Source: JBBEDC01 sp040881505 (GTDB taxonomy: Bacteria; Patescibacteriota; Andersenbacteria; UBA10190). Taken from it: 9,024 nt of DNA. Each line of letters starts with the position of its first letter. Within the stretch, counting starts at the first letter, position 1. The notes under the pieces are model-generated. The model did no database searches, was not told the origin of the DNA, and was given only the letters and a program-made list of their open reading frames with translations. Shown here piece after piece: positions 1 to 5,970 of the stretch. The stretch spans positions 1-9,024 of the forward strand of contig JBBEDC010000002.1 of NCBI GenBank assembly GCA_040881505.1, given 5' to 3'. The translations under genes and the position numbers were made by a program.

Positions 1-41
1 CTCCTTACTAATTTTTTGAGATTTAAAGGATTCTTCCACAT
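1..41 (-). CDS. 5' end of an unidentified gene, cut by the window edge
   Basis: Reading leftward, an ATG at 41-39 opens 13 codons (MWKNPLNLKKLVR) that run off the window. The case for a gene is its upstream sequence: an extended -10 box (TGG TAGAAT) ends exactly 7 nt before the ATG, the same layout seen at other genes here. The fragment is basic and could be the start of a membrane or nucleic-acid-binding protein, but 13 residues cannot identify a family. It follows the CAP gene on the same strand with a 66-bp gap and appears to have its own promoter. Confidence 0.4.
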   Translation of the reverse strand, partial: MWKNPLNLKKLVR

Positions 42-48
42 CGGGGCA

Positions 49-78
49 ATTCTACCACTAGAGGCCAAAAATACTCAA
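49..78 (-). promoter_or_regulatory. Promoter with extended -10, leaderless layout
   Basis: On the minus strand, TTGAGT (78-73) is followed after 18 nt by TAGAAT (54-49). A TGG directly before the hexamer makes it an extended -10 element. The hexamer matches TATAAT at 5 of 6 positions. Transcription would start at or next to the ATG at 41, and there is no room for a ribosome binding site. Confidence 0.5.
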
Positions 79-107
79 TTTTTACTTTTCCACCTCTTAA
101 AAATCGT

Positions 108-1541
108 CTACACCAGGAACAGCACAGCCGCAAGTAAAATCACAAATGATGCATGGGTGATCAGGGCTGGATGTTGGATACGGATGCGGACCAAAATCGC
201 ACCAATCAAGAGAATGAGTAGCGCCACAAGTACGCCCGCTGTGATGTGTCGGGTGAGTTGGGTGATGCGGCTCGGTCCGCGCAGCTCAGCATCCTGCAAT
301 TCGAAGTCGAACTGAGGCAGCAGAACAGGCAGCTCGACTGTTGTTTCATTGCCTCTCTCGTCAGTGAGTATGAGCTGGCCTTCAACTCCCGGCGTGATCA
401 AGCGAGGAGTATCCGATAGCTCCAGGCGAACTCCAGAGGCGATATGGCTGCCAGATATGGCGCCTTCCAGTGGCAGCAGGCTAGCAGAGGCATGGTCAAA
501 CTGAGGAGCGATAACGAACCGCACCGCCTCCTCACTTATATCCGGTCCGGCTGTATCTTTTTCGAAAGCGATAGGCTCCGACAGCTCACTGGCATTTCCG
601 TCGCTATCAGTTGCGTATACTCGAAGGACGATTGTGCCGTCGGGAATATCGGAGAAGTCGATCTGTTTGCTGGCGGTGCCCGTGTTAGGAAGCGTGACAC
701 TGCTGCGCAGCTGGTTGTTCACCAGAACGTGAACTATTGACCCACCCTCGCCTTCAACAGCAAACGTGGCTTGTCTGCCAATATGGGCGTCGTCTCCCGC
801 GTAGGCGATCCGAGGGGTTCGAGGCGCGGTAGTATCAGGCAGTGGAGTAGGGGCTGGTGTGGGTGCAATTGTGGGAGCAGGGGTAGGCGCAACCGTTGGA
901 GCGGGAGTCGTTGTGGGAGCAGGCGTTGGGGTAGGGCTTACCACTTCAGCTGCTACCTGACCGGTAGAAGGCTTGCCGAACATGTGCACGACGATAATAG
1001 AGGTACCCCCTTGGAATTCGCCTGAAACAACAGCAATGCCTGTTTCGGTGTAGGCGGGGTGCATAATGTTGTCTTTGTGGGAGGGACTAGCTATCCACGC
1101 GGCAACGACGTCCTCCGCCTCAGTGAAGTCAATTGCTAGGTTCTCCCCGGCTACTTGATATGCATACCCATGTTTTTGGATCCAAAACCATGGGGTAACT
1201 CCTGACGGGGAGATATGGGCGAAGTAGTCTTCGGCGAGCATGTGCTCACCTTTTTCTTTTGCAGCTGCGGCGAGCTTGGAATTGGTTGTTAGGGCAGGCA
1301 GTCCAGCCTCGGTTCGCTCTGCGTTAGTGAGCTGCGTAATGCGAGCGGTGGTGATGGTGGATAGCTCGGCTTGAGAAGGGGTAAGTCCAATTACGCCCAG
1401 AGCCGCAACCTTAGCCAGAATGAGCATAAGGGAAACAAACGCCAATGGTTTGTGACGCAAAGCCAAAGGCTTAAACATGTTCTCTTCCCGGGGGATAAGA
1501 CAAACACCCACTCCATGAAGGCTGCGAGCGGCAATACTCAT
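108..1541 (-). CDS. CAP-domain (YkwD/SCP-like) envelope protein with PT-rich linker, Ig-like domain and C-terminal membrane segments
   Basis: A predicted 477-aa exported, membrane-attached protein. Residues 33-53 form a hydrophobic export or anchor segment. A bacterial CAP domain spans about 63-190, with FAHISPSG (His109), GENLA (Glu133) and SPSHKDNI (His155), the usual CAP landmarks. A Pro/Thr/Ala linker follows at 202-237, then an Ig-like stretch at about 240-330 ('TDSDGNASELSEP'), a second beta-rich region, and two hydrophobic segments at 433-453 and 459-477. The biochemical role of YkwD-like CAP domains is largely unknown; adhesion or wall interaction is a guess. The start at 1541 is preferred over the ATG at 1478 because an extended -10 sits 9 nt upstream and because the 'CLIPREENMFKPLALRHK' segment resembles the N-terminus of CPR CAP proteins as I remember them. 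The alternative ATG at 1478 would give 456 aa and a more classical signal peptide. Confidence 0.9.
   Translation of the reverse strand: MSIAARSLHGVGVCLIPREENMFKPLALRHKPLAFVSLMLILAKVAALGVIGLTPSQAELSTITTARITQLTNAERTEAGLPALTTNSKLAAAAKEKGEHMLAEDYFAHISPSGVTPWFWIQKHGYAYQVAGENLAIDFTEAEDVVAAWIASPSHKDNIMHPAYTETGIAVVSGEFQGGTSIIVVHMFGKPSTGQVAAEVVSPTPTPAPTTTPAPTVAPTPAPTIAPTPAPTPLPDTTAPRTPRIAYAGDDAHIGRQATFAVEGEGGSIVHVLVNNQLRSSVTLPNTGTASKQIDFSDIPDGTIVLRVYATDSDGNASELSEPIAFEKDTAGPDISEEAVRFVIAPQFDHASASLLPLEGAISGSHIASGVRLELSDTPRLITPGVEGQLILTDERGNETTVELPVLLPQFDFELQDAELRGPSRITQLTRHITAGVLVALLILLIGAILVRIRIQHPALITHASFVILLAAVLFLV
831..938 (-). repeat. Low-complexity Pro/Thr/Ala linker-coding repeat
   Basis: This part of the CAP gene encodes tandem PTPAPT-like units (residues about 202-237). 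The DNA repeats as imperfect GCTCCCAC(A/T)-type blocks. It is probably an extended spacer that lifts the CAP domain away from the Ig-like and membrane parts. Such repeats are prone to length change between strains. Confidence 0.7.
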
Positions 1542-1550
1542 ATGGCCTTT

Positions 1551-1559
1551 AGTATATCA
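1551..1559 (-). promoter_or_regulatory. Extended -10 element of the CAP gene
   Basis: On the minus strand the sequence is TGA TATACT, an extended -10 matching 5 of 6 consensus bases. Its TGA is also the stop codon of the upstream HAD gene. The hexamer ends 9 nt before the ATG at 1541, predicting a 5' leader of 0-3 nt. No convincing -35 is visible at 16-18 nt, as is common with extended -10 promoters. Confidence 0.5.
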
Positions 1560-2153
1560 GGAATTGAGCAAGGTTTTGATATCGCGAATCGCTTGTTCGG
1601 GGTGCGTAATGGTCACTCCGTGTATGCCGAGCGCTTCAGCTGCGCGCGTGTACTCTTCTTTATCGTCGATATAGATTGTTTCCTTTGGGGCTGCTCCGAG
1701 CCGTTCAAGGGCCAGTTCATAAATTTTAGCTTCTGGCTTGACGGTGCCTTCTGCGCACGAAAATACCGTGGCATCAAACTGTGGATGGGGCTGCTCGAGA
1801 AAGTATTCAACAGTTCCCCTTTCAGTATTCGAGAGCAAGCCAACTCGGTATTTTTGCGAGCGCAGCTCATCAACAAACGCATACATTTCGGGACGAGGAC
1901 GATATGCGCTGGCGAAAGCCTGATACTGCAGTCGCTCCATCGTTGGAGTAGCCACTTCAAGGTCTTTCGCTACTTGCTGCCACAAGGCTATCTCTTCGAC
2001 AGCTCCGCGCTGGAAGTCGCTAAAGTATTGACTGACCACTGCGGTATATTGAGGAATAGACACGCCAAAGGCATTGGCGGTAAAAGCAGTCAGCTGATCA
2101 GCTGGATCATCGATGAGCGTATTGCCGAGGTCAAAAATGATAGAACGAATCAT
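1557..2153 (-). CDS. HAD-superfamily (subfamily IA) phosphatase, YihX-like
   Basis: A 198-aa soluble haloacid-dehalogenase-type hydrolase, full length for the family. Motif I is FDLGNT (Asp8 nucleophile), motif II is LLSNT (Ser108), motif III is the lysine in GTVKPEAKIYE (Lys139), and motif IV is IYIDDKEE (Asp163/Asp164). The four motifs are correctly ordered around a helical cap at about 15-85. The usual second Asp of motif I (DxD) is Gly, as in E. coli YihX (FDLGNV), an alpha-D-glucose-1-phosphate phosphatase; that relation suggests a sugar phosphate or similar small substrate, but specificity cannot be read here. The ATG at 2153 is chosen over the TTG at 2183 because it begins directly at the Rossmann strand (MIRSIIFDLG) and has a -10 box 6 nt upstream. 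It is divergent from the sugar-nucleotide gene next to it. Confidence 0.9.
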   Translation of the reverse strand: MIRSIIFDLGNTLIDDPADQLTAFTANAFGVSIPQYTAVVSQYFSDFQRGAVEEIALWQQVAKDLEVATPTMERLQYQAFASAYRPRPEMYAFVDELRSQKYRVGLLSNTERGTVEYFLEQPHPQFDATVFSCAEGTVKPEAKIYELALERLGAAPKETIYIDDKEEYTRAAEALGIHGVTITHPEQAIRDIKTLLNS

Positions 2154-2159
2154 GTTAAA

Positions 2160-2188
2160 ACTATACTGGTATGAAGGGAGCAAGGGAA
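2160..2188 (-). promoter_or_regulatory. Promoter of the HAD gene, leaderless layout
   Basis: Minus-strand TTCCCT (2188-2183), a 17-nt spacer, then TATAGT (2165-2160), which ends 6 nt before the ATG at 2153. The -10 is good (5 of 6) and the -35 is weak. No Shine-Dalgarno lies between box and start codon. Confidence 0.45.
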
Positions 2189-2201
2189 CCCGTAAGACTC
2201 C

Positions 2202-2230
2202 TTGCTTCTTTATATCAGCTTACGTATTCT
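2202..2230 (+). promoter_or_regulatory. Promoter of the guanylyltransferase-mltG unit, leaderless layout
   Basis: TTGCTT (2202-2207), a 17-nt spacer, then TATTCT (2225-2230). The -10 ends 7 nt before the ATG at 2238, so the transcript should begin at or next to the start codon. Both hexamers are moderate matches (3 of 6 and 4 of 6). This promoter and that of the HAD gene are back to back within 84 bp, so a shared regulator is possible, but no operator-like repeat is evident. Confidence 0.4.
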
Positions 2231-2237
2231 CAAGCTT

Positions 2238-3305
2238 ATGAATGTTGTCATCATGGCAGGTGGTGGAGGATCACGTTTGTGGCCTTTGTCCCGTCAAAGC
2301 AAGCCAAAGCAGTTTCTGGATTTAGGCTCAGGCAAGACGCTACTGGAAGAAACGTGGGAGCGGGCCAAAGAGCTGGCTGACACTGAAAATATTTTCGTAG
2401 CCACCACTCAGGAATATGCGCAGCAGATTACGCAGCTGTTGCCGGAAACGAAAAAGGAAAACATGATGTTCGAACCTGAACGGCGGGATAACGGTCCGGC
2501 ATTTGCGATCGCCGCTACAATTCTCAAGGATCGTGGCAAGGGAGAAGAACCGACAATCTTCATGTGGTCCGACCATGTATTTACTAACGAGTCAGAACTG
2601 TTAGCTGACCTTAAAAAAATTCCGGGCATTCTTGCGGCTCATCCGAAAGCAGTGGTAATCGTGGGGCATATCCCCACCTTCCCGGAAACAGGCCTGGGGT
2701 ATCTAGAAGTGGGGGAGAAGGTAGAAGGACATAGTGATGTGTATAAAGTAACAGCCTTTAAAGAGAAGCCGGACAAAAAAACGGCAGAAGAGTATGTTAT
2801 CTCCGGTAACTACTTCTGGAACATGGCCTACATCAGTGTGCAGCCGTCATTCTTGTTGGATCAACTGAAGGAATATAACCCTGAGCTCATGCAGCGAATT
2901 GAAGAATGCCGCCAAGCGCTCGCCCAAGACGATTCAAAGGCCTTTGCTAAAGCTTACGGCCAGTGTGAAAAAATATCGATCGACTATGCGTTACTAGAAA
3001 AAACGCCGAATATTATCGCCGTCACCGGCGATTACGGCTGGAGCGATGTGGGCAACTGGGGAGCAGTTAAGGATATATTTGGTGTCGAGGGCGATCATAT
3101 GCCAACCGGACACCACATCCACGTGGATGCGAATAACAATTATGTGTATAACGCGACGCAGAAAGTAGTATCTTTAGTGGGAATTAAGGATTGTATTATC
3201 GTGGTGACTGAAGACGCTATGCTCGTGACCCACAAAGACTCGTCCCACAAAGTGAAAGACGTCGTTCAGCGCTTAGAGCAAGAGAACCGAAAGGAATTTT
3301 TGTAG
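2238..3305 (+). CDS. manC: Mannose-1-phosphate guanylyltransferase (GDP-mannose pyrophosphorylase), single domain
   Basis: A 355-aa cytosolic nucleotidyltransferase that would make GDP-mannose from GTP and mannose 1-phosphate for surface glycans. The N-terminus holds the pyrophosphorylase signature GGGGSRLWPLSRQSKPKQF (residues 8-26). Further family landmarks in order are EPERRDNGPA, DHVF, FKEKP, GNYFWNMAY, SIDYALLEKT and GWSDVGNW. It ends after a short C-terminal beta region and lacks the phosphomannose isomerase domain of the roughly 480-aa bifunctional enzymes. Several positions differ from the common forms (RNTAPA is RDNGPA, PADH is SDH), so a related hexose-1-phosphate substrate remains possible. 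The ATG at 2238 starts exactly at the Rossmann strand; an upstream TTG at 2202 overlaps the -35. mltG follows after 4 nt, so the two are probably co-transcribed. Confidence 0.88.
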   Translation: MNVVIMAGGGGSRLWPLSRQSKPKQFLDLGSGKTLLEETWERAKELADTENIFVATTQEYAQQITQLLPETKKENMMFEPERRDNGPAFAIAATILKDRGKGEEPTIFMWSDHVFTNESELLADLKKIPGILAAHPKAVVIVGHIPTFPETGLGYLEVGEKVEGHSDVYKVTAFKEKPDKKTAEEYVISGNYFWNMAYISVQPSFLLDQLKEYNPELMQRIEECRQALAQDDSKAFAKAYGQCEKISIDYALLEKTPNIIAVTGDYGWSDVGNWGAVKDIFGVEGDHMPTGHHIHVDANNNYVYNATQKVVSLVGIKDCIIVVTEDAMLVTHKDSSHKVKDVVQRLEQENRKEFL

Positions 3306-3309
3306 AGCA

Positions 3310-4338
3310 ATGATTCAGATTACCAGCCCATTTCGATTTGCCGGCACGATCGCACTTGGTATAGGAGTGTTGATGTTGATTGGCTGGGGAATATTCCGGC
3401 TCATCTGGGGGAGCCCGGTTATCCAAATAAGTGGAGATTTTGAAATAGAATCAGGTGCTGGGGCGAGCCAAGTGTGGAAAGCGTTGGATGAGCAAGGGTT
3501 TGTTACCCGGACACTATCCCTTAAATATGCGGGGTGGCGTGAGGATGCGGAAAGTAAGATCAAAGCAGGAACATATTACTTAGAAGCAGGAGAAACGATT
3601 ACTGAGGTTGTTCGTCGCTTTACCACTGGTGATACTCAGCCCGGGGAGATAACGATCACTTACCCTGAAGGGTTTACGGTACAACAAATAGCTGCTCGCA
3701 CCGCCGCTCGTGGTATCGGGACAGAAGAAGCCTTTATTGCCGCCGCTAGTGACCCAGCCGCATATGCTGCGGATTTTCCATTTTTGGGTAACCTACCGCC
3801 TAACCGTACTCTTGAAGGATATCTCTTTCCAGATACCTACAAAGTATTTCCAGACGACACACCAACGGATGTTATACAACGCATGCTGGCTACATTTGAT
3901 CAGCGAGCAAGGGCTGCTGACCTGCCGGAAAAGGCGAGGATCGCAGGGCGAACGATCGATGAAGTTGTAAATATGGCTAGTATCGTCGAGCGGGAAGTTA
4001 TATCCGACGATGACATGGCGATGGTGGCTGGCGTGTTGTGGAAGCGCAACGATGAAGATACTGGGTTATTCGCCGACGCAACTACGCGATACATTTTGAA
4101 TAAATGGGATGGCGCCCTAACAGTGCAGGACTTAGCAGTTGATTCGCTGTATAACACCCGTAAATACAAAGGGCTGCCGCCGGGCCCTATTAGCAATCCT
4201 GGTTTGCGAGCTTTACTGGCGGCGGCAGAACCTCAAGAATCCGAATACTACTACTACCTCTCCGCAACCAATGGAGAAACCATATTCGCTGAAACCAACG
4301 ACGAGCACAACCGAAACAAAGCCCAGTATTTGCAATGA
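3310..4338 (+). CDS. mltG: Endolytic murein transglycosylase MltG (YceG-like)
   Basis: A 342-aa inner-membrane enzyme that cuts nascent glycan strands and is thought to end peptidoglycan polymerisation. An N-terminal membrane helix spans about 11-32. Residues 37-110 fit the LysM-like region, and the catalytic domain follows with TLEGYLFPDTY (167-177), ASIVEREV with the predicted catalytic Glu227, YNTRKYKGLPPGPISNPG (281-298) and a C-terminal YLSATNGETIFAETNDEHNR segment. Its length is normal for the family. The commonly seen DPT before the tyrosine helix reads ADATTRYIL here. The ATG at 3310 lies 4 nt after the guanylyltransferase stop; an AAAGGA ends 14 nt before it, too far for a standard Shine-Dalgarno, so translational coupling is likely. 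No terminator for the forward direction is visible after the stop. Confidence 0.95.
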   Translation: MIQITSPFRFAGTIALGIGVLMLIGWGIFRLIWGSPVIQISGDFEIESGAGASQVWKALDEQGFVTRTLSLKYAGWREDAESKIKAGTYYLEAGETITEVVRRFTTGDTQPGEITITYPEGFTVQQIAARTAARGIGTEEAFIAAASDPAAYAADFPFLGNLPPNRTLEGYLFPDTYKVFPDDTPTDVIQRMLATFDQRARAADLPEKARIAGRTIDEVVNMASIVEREVISDDDMAMVAGVLWKRNDEDTGLFADATTRYILNKWDGALTVQDLAVDSLYNTRKYKGLPPGPISNPGLRALLAAAEPQESEYYYYLSATNGETIFAETNDEHNRNKAQYLQ

Positions 4339-4375
4339 AAAATCCCTAGCTGGCACGCAGTGTGCTTAACTAGGG
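4336..4375 (-). terminator. Intrinsic terminator of the leftward 96-aa gene
   Basis: On the minus strand, an 8-bp stem CCCTAGTT/AGCTAGGG (4375-4368 with 4351-4344, one G-T pair) continues after a small internal loop as GCAC/GTGC around ACTGC, and is followed by ATTTTTCA. The T-tract overlaps the stop codon of mltG on the other strand. In the forward direction there is no U-run after the hairpin, so it should work leftward only. Confidence 0.7.
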
Positions 4376-4386
4376 ACGGGCGTTGC

Positions 4387-4677
4387 TCATTCCTCGAGCT
4401 GTGCAATCGCGCTCGCGATTACCTCGGGAGTGTGCAGGGTGCTGTGGTAGATGATGAACGGAGCGTACTTGCTTGGCTCACAGTGCAATCGCGTTGGGGG
4501 CCGGAGATGCTCTTGGAGCTTGCTCCTGCTAGCGTCTGGTACCCTTTCCACTCGAACCTGCCTTGGGTCCTCCGGGGTTGGGTAGCATGCCCACAAGAGG
4601 AAAGGTCCGGCACCGGTTCCACCACGACAGATGAGGAACTCTCCCTTGTGCTGTAGCTTCTCGACAGTGAGTGCCAT
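4387..4677 (-). CDS. Hypothetical 96-aa protein, not recognised
   Basis: I do not recognise this family. The protein begins MALTVEKLQHKGEFLICRGG, has an aromatic patch GPFLLWACYPTPEDP in its first half, and ends in a helix-like STLHTPEVIASAIAQLEE. It contains three cysteines and no membrane segment or signal peptide. Evidence that it is a real gene: a perfect AAGGAGG four nt before the ATG at 4677 and an intrinsic terminator directly after the stop. Without the Shine-Dalgarno the frame would extend to 4746, but that extension is Cys/Lys-rich and less plausible. It is convergent to mltG and divergent from rplJ, shares an operon with nothing, and looks more G+C-rich than its neighbours, which would fit an orphan or acquired gene. 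An overlapping frame on the other strand (4360-4656) has no translation signals. Confidence 0.65.
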   Translation of the reverse strand: MALTVEKLQHKGEFLICRGGTGAGPFLLWACYPTPEDPRQVRVERVPDASRSKLQEHLRPPTRLHCEPSKYAPFIIYHSTLHTPEVIASAIAQLEE

Positions 4678-4681
4678 GGAG

Positions 4682-4688
4682 CCTCCTT
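4682..4688 (-). promoter_or_regulatory. Perfect Shine-Dalgarno of the 96-aa gene
   Basis: Minus-strand AAGGAGG sits 4 nt before the ATG at 4677. It decides the start codon and is the only strong, correctly placed Shine-Dalgarno ahead of a gene in this window. Confidence 0.8.
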
Positions 4689-4755
4689 TTTGGGTGGGAG
4701 GACAGAAGCGTATCTTCTTCATGCAGCATTTTTTTTCTGCAGTCAAGCTTGCGTT

Positions 4756-4785
4756 TGTATAGAGAATATGTCATACATACTCCAA
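4756..4785 (-). promoter_or_regulatory. Possible promoter of the 96-aa gene
   Basis: Minus-strand TTGGAG (4785-4780), an 18-nt spacer, then TATACA (4761-4756). Transcription would begin near 4749 and give a leader of about 70 nt that contains an A-tract and the Shine-Dalgarno. Both boxes are partial matches (3 of 6 and 4 of 6). Confidence 0.3.
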
Positions 4786-4792
4786 GTCATCC

Positions 4793-4850
4793 CAAGACCT
4801 AGGGCACCTACATAAGACCCTGGCAGGAAGGCAGCCCTGAGCTGTTTTTG
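4793..4850 (+). promoter_or_regulatory. Candidate ribosomal protein L10 leader (autoregulatory RNA)
   Basis: Upstream of rplJ the RNA can form AGGGC (4801-4805) paired with GCCCT (4834-4838), flanked by AAGACCT on the left and GAGCT on the right. The flanks leave an asymmetric G/A-rich internal loop closed by AG/CT, resembling the kink-turn layout known for L10 leaders. Just after it, CTGTTT (4842-4847) can pair with AAACGG (4855-4860), which would disrupt the terminator that follows. L10 binding would then favour termination. I base this on position and foldability; I could not test it against the Rfam L10 leader model. An unrelated small RNA ending at the terminator is the main alternative. 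Confidence 0.4.
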
Positions 4851-4854
4851 TGTT

Positions 4855-4879
4855 AAACGGGTGATTAGACCCGTTTTTT
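4855..4879 (+). terminator. Intrinsic terminator or attenuator before rplJ
   Basis: AAACGGGT (4855-4862) and ACCCGTTT (4869-4876) form an 8-bp hairpin with loop GATTAG, followed without a break by T's to 4879. It lies 54 nt before the rplJ start and on the same strand. The 3' arm and T-run (4870-4879) are also fully complementary to AAAAAACGGG at 4886-4895, giving a competing hairpin. Confidence 0.75.
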
Positions 4880-4906
4880 GGTCGAAAAAAACGGGAAGAT
4901 TATACA
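4878..4906 (+). promoter_or_regulatory. Possible second rplJ promoter, after the attenuator
   Basis: TTGGTC (4878-4883), exactly 17 nt, then TATACA (4901-4906). Transcription would start around 4913, leaving about 20 nt before the ATG, with no Shine-Dalgarno. If real, it would supply rplJL transcripts that escape the upstream terminator. Confidence 0.35.
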
Positions 4907-4933
4907 CATCATATATATCGCGACATATTACAT

Positions 4934-5461
4934 ATGAGTCTTACGCGACAACAAAAAGAAGAAGCAGTACAGCTCGTCGAACAAGACATCACGGGTGCTA
5001 CAGCGGTTGTATTCATGAGTTACAACGGTCTGGCGCTGGCTGATGTGAACGAGCTGCGCAATAAGCTGTATGAGGCGGGATGCTCGATGAGAGTAGTGCC
5101 CAAGCGCCTTTTGCGTATCGCTACCCAGCAAGCAAACCTGGAGTTCGACCCGACAGTCCATGATGGGCAGATCGCAGTCATCTGGGGATCCGATGCGGTA
5201 GCGCCAGCGAAGGTCTTAGCCGAGTTTGCTAAAGGCCGCGAAACAGTTCAGCTTCGTGCTGGAGTACTAGAAGGAAGTGATATTTCCTTCGAGCAGGTAC
5301 AGGCACTGGCAAACTTGCCAACGCGAGAGCAACTGCTCGGTCAATTAGTCGGTACCCTGGCAGCGCCAGTTACCGGTCTGGCCCGAGTTCTCTCTGGCGT
5401 ACAGCGACAAACAGTCTACGTTCTGCAGGCAATTGCCGACCAGAAACAACAAAACGCTTAA
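4934..5461 (+). CDS. rplJ: Large-subunit ribosomal protein L10 (uL10)
   Basis: A 175-aa protein of usual length that forms the base of the ribosomal stalk: it binds 23S rRNA with its N-terminal domain and carries L7/L12 dimers on its C-terminal helix. The N-terminus (MSLTRQQKEEAVQLVEQDI), the FMSYNGLALADVNELRNKLYEAG segment and the following VVPKRLLRIA are typical L10; the canonical 'KNTL' is RLLR here. The C-terminal part (about 125-175) is a long helix suited for L7/L12. It is followed by rplL after 21 nt, the near-universal rplJ-rplL order, but neither rplKA nor rpoB flanks the pair within this window. There is no Shine-Dalgarno before the ATG. Confidence 0.96.
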   Translation: MSLTRQQKEEAVQLVEQDITGATAVVFMSYNGLALADVNELRNKLYEAGCSMRVVPKRLLRIATQQANLEFDPTVHDGQIAVIWGSDAVAPAKVLAEFAKGRETVQLRAGVLEGSDISFEQVQALANLPTREQLLGQLVGTLAAPVTGLARVLSGVQRQTVYVLQAIADQKQQNA

Positions 5462-5482
5462 TTACTAATTTTTCACACACCT

Positions 5483-5902
5483 ATGGTTGCTGAAGAAACA
5501 ACACAAGAAGACAAGGCAGTTGAAGTGCCTGAGAAGTTCAAAGACCTGGTAAAGCAGGTAGAAGAAATGTCCGTACTCGAACTTTCAGAGCTTGTAAAAG
5601 TTCTTGAAGATAAGTTTGGTGTATCCGCAGCCGCTCCTGTGGCACTCGCTGCAGCTGCGCCAGCCGGTGCAGCAGAAGCTGTTGAGGAAAAAAGCGCCTT
5701 CACAGTAGAGCTGACTGAAGCAGGATCTCAGAAGATTGCCGTCATCAAGGCAGTTCGAGAAATAACAGGCCTCGGGCTTAAAGATGCCAAGGACCTAGTT
5801 GATAAGGCACCAGCTTCAATTAAGGAAAATGTACCAAAGGAAGAAGCTGAAGAGATGAAGAAGAAGATCGAAGAAGCTGGCGGAAAAGTTGAACTGAAAT
5901 AA
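5483..5902 (+). CDS. rplL: Large-subunit ribosomal protein L7/L12 (bL12)
   Basis: A 139-aa stalk protein that recruits translation GTPases. The N-terminal dimerisation domain (VPEKFKDLVKQVEEMSVLEL, about 15-46) is followed by an Ala-rich hinge at 48-66 and the C-terminal factor-binding domain at 71-139, with the conserved KIAVIKAVREITGLGLKDAK segment. It is longer than the roughly 120-aa E. coli protein because of an acidic 14-residue N-terminal extension (MVAEETTQEDKAVE). Only 21 nt separate it from rplJ and no Shine-Dalgarno is visible, so its high expression must rely on other signals. The transcript ends at the hairpin at 5928. Confidence 0.97.
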   Translation: MVAEETTQEDKAVEVPEKFKDLVKQVEEMSVLELSELVKVLEDKFGVSAAAPVALAAAAPAGAAEAVEEKSAFTVELTEAGSQKIAVIKAVREITGLGLKDAKDLVDKAPASIKENVPKEEAEEMKKKIEEAGGKVELK

Positions 5903-5927
5903 CTCATTTCCCACGTCAGTTAAGTAG

Positions 5928-5953
5928 AAACCCGCTCATATACGAGCGGGTTT
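5928..5953 (+). terminator. Terminator of the rplJL transcript
   Basis: AAACCCGCTC (5928-5937) pairs perfectly with GAGCGGGTTT (5944-5953) around a 6-nt loop ATATAC. The U-run is short (TTT, then CTGGT), so efficiency may be moderate. The promoter of the next unit begins 2 nt later. Confidence 0.75.
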
Positions 5954-5954
5954 C

Positions 5955-5963
5955 TGGTATACT
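5955..5963 (+). promoter_or_regulatory. Extended -10 promoter of the membrane protein/AAA+ unit, leaderless layout
   Basis: TGG TATACT is an extended -10 with 5 of 6 hexamer matches. The hexamer ends 7 nt before the ATG at 5971, so the mRNA should begin at the start codon. The expected -35 position falls inside the preceding terminator stem and is not recognisable. Confidence 0.55.
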
Positions 5964-5970
5964 AACCATC

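Noticed and set aside
67..83. AT-rich inverted repeat AAAAAT/ATTTTT after the CAP gene as a terminator
   Set aside because: The stem is only A-T pairs and would be weak, and it overlaps the likely -35 of the next gene. I do not call it.
1371..2174. 267-codon open frame on the plus strand across the CAP and HAD genes
   Set aside because: It is antisense to two genes with clear family motifs, and its translation shows no recognisable domain.
4401..4493. Direct repeat GTGCAATCGCG at 4401-4411 and 4483-4493
   Set aside because: Two copies of 11 bp inside a coding region, with no further copies or flanking structure seen; compatible with chance.
4360..4656. 98-codon open frame on the plus strand opposite the 96-aa gene
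   Set aside because: It starts at a GTG inside the terminator hairpin, has no Shine-Dalgarno or -10 box, and the opposite strand has a perfect SD and a terminator in the right places.
4793..4850. Small signal recognition particle RNA, suggested by GGAAGGCAGCC
   Set aside because: The full conserved domain IV pattern (AGGUC on the 5' side, GGAAGGAAGCAGC on the 3' side) is absent and the flanks do not form the long SRP hairpin. A leader for rplJ fits position and structure better.
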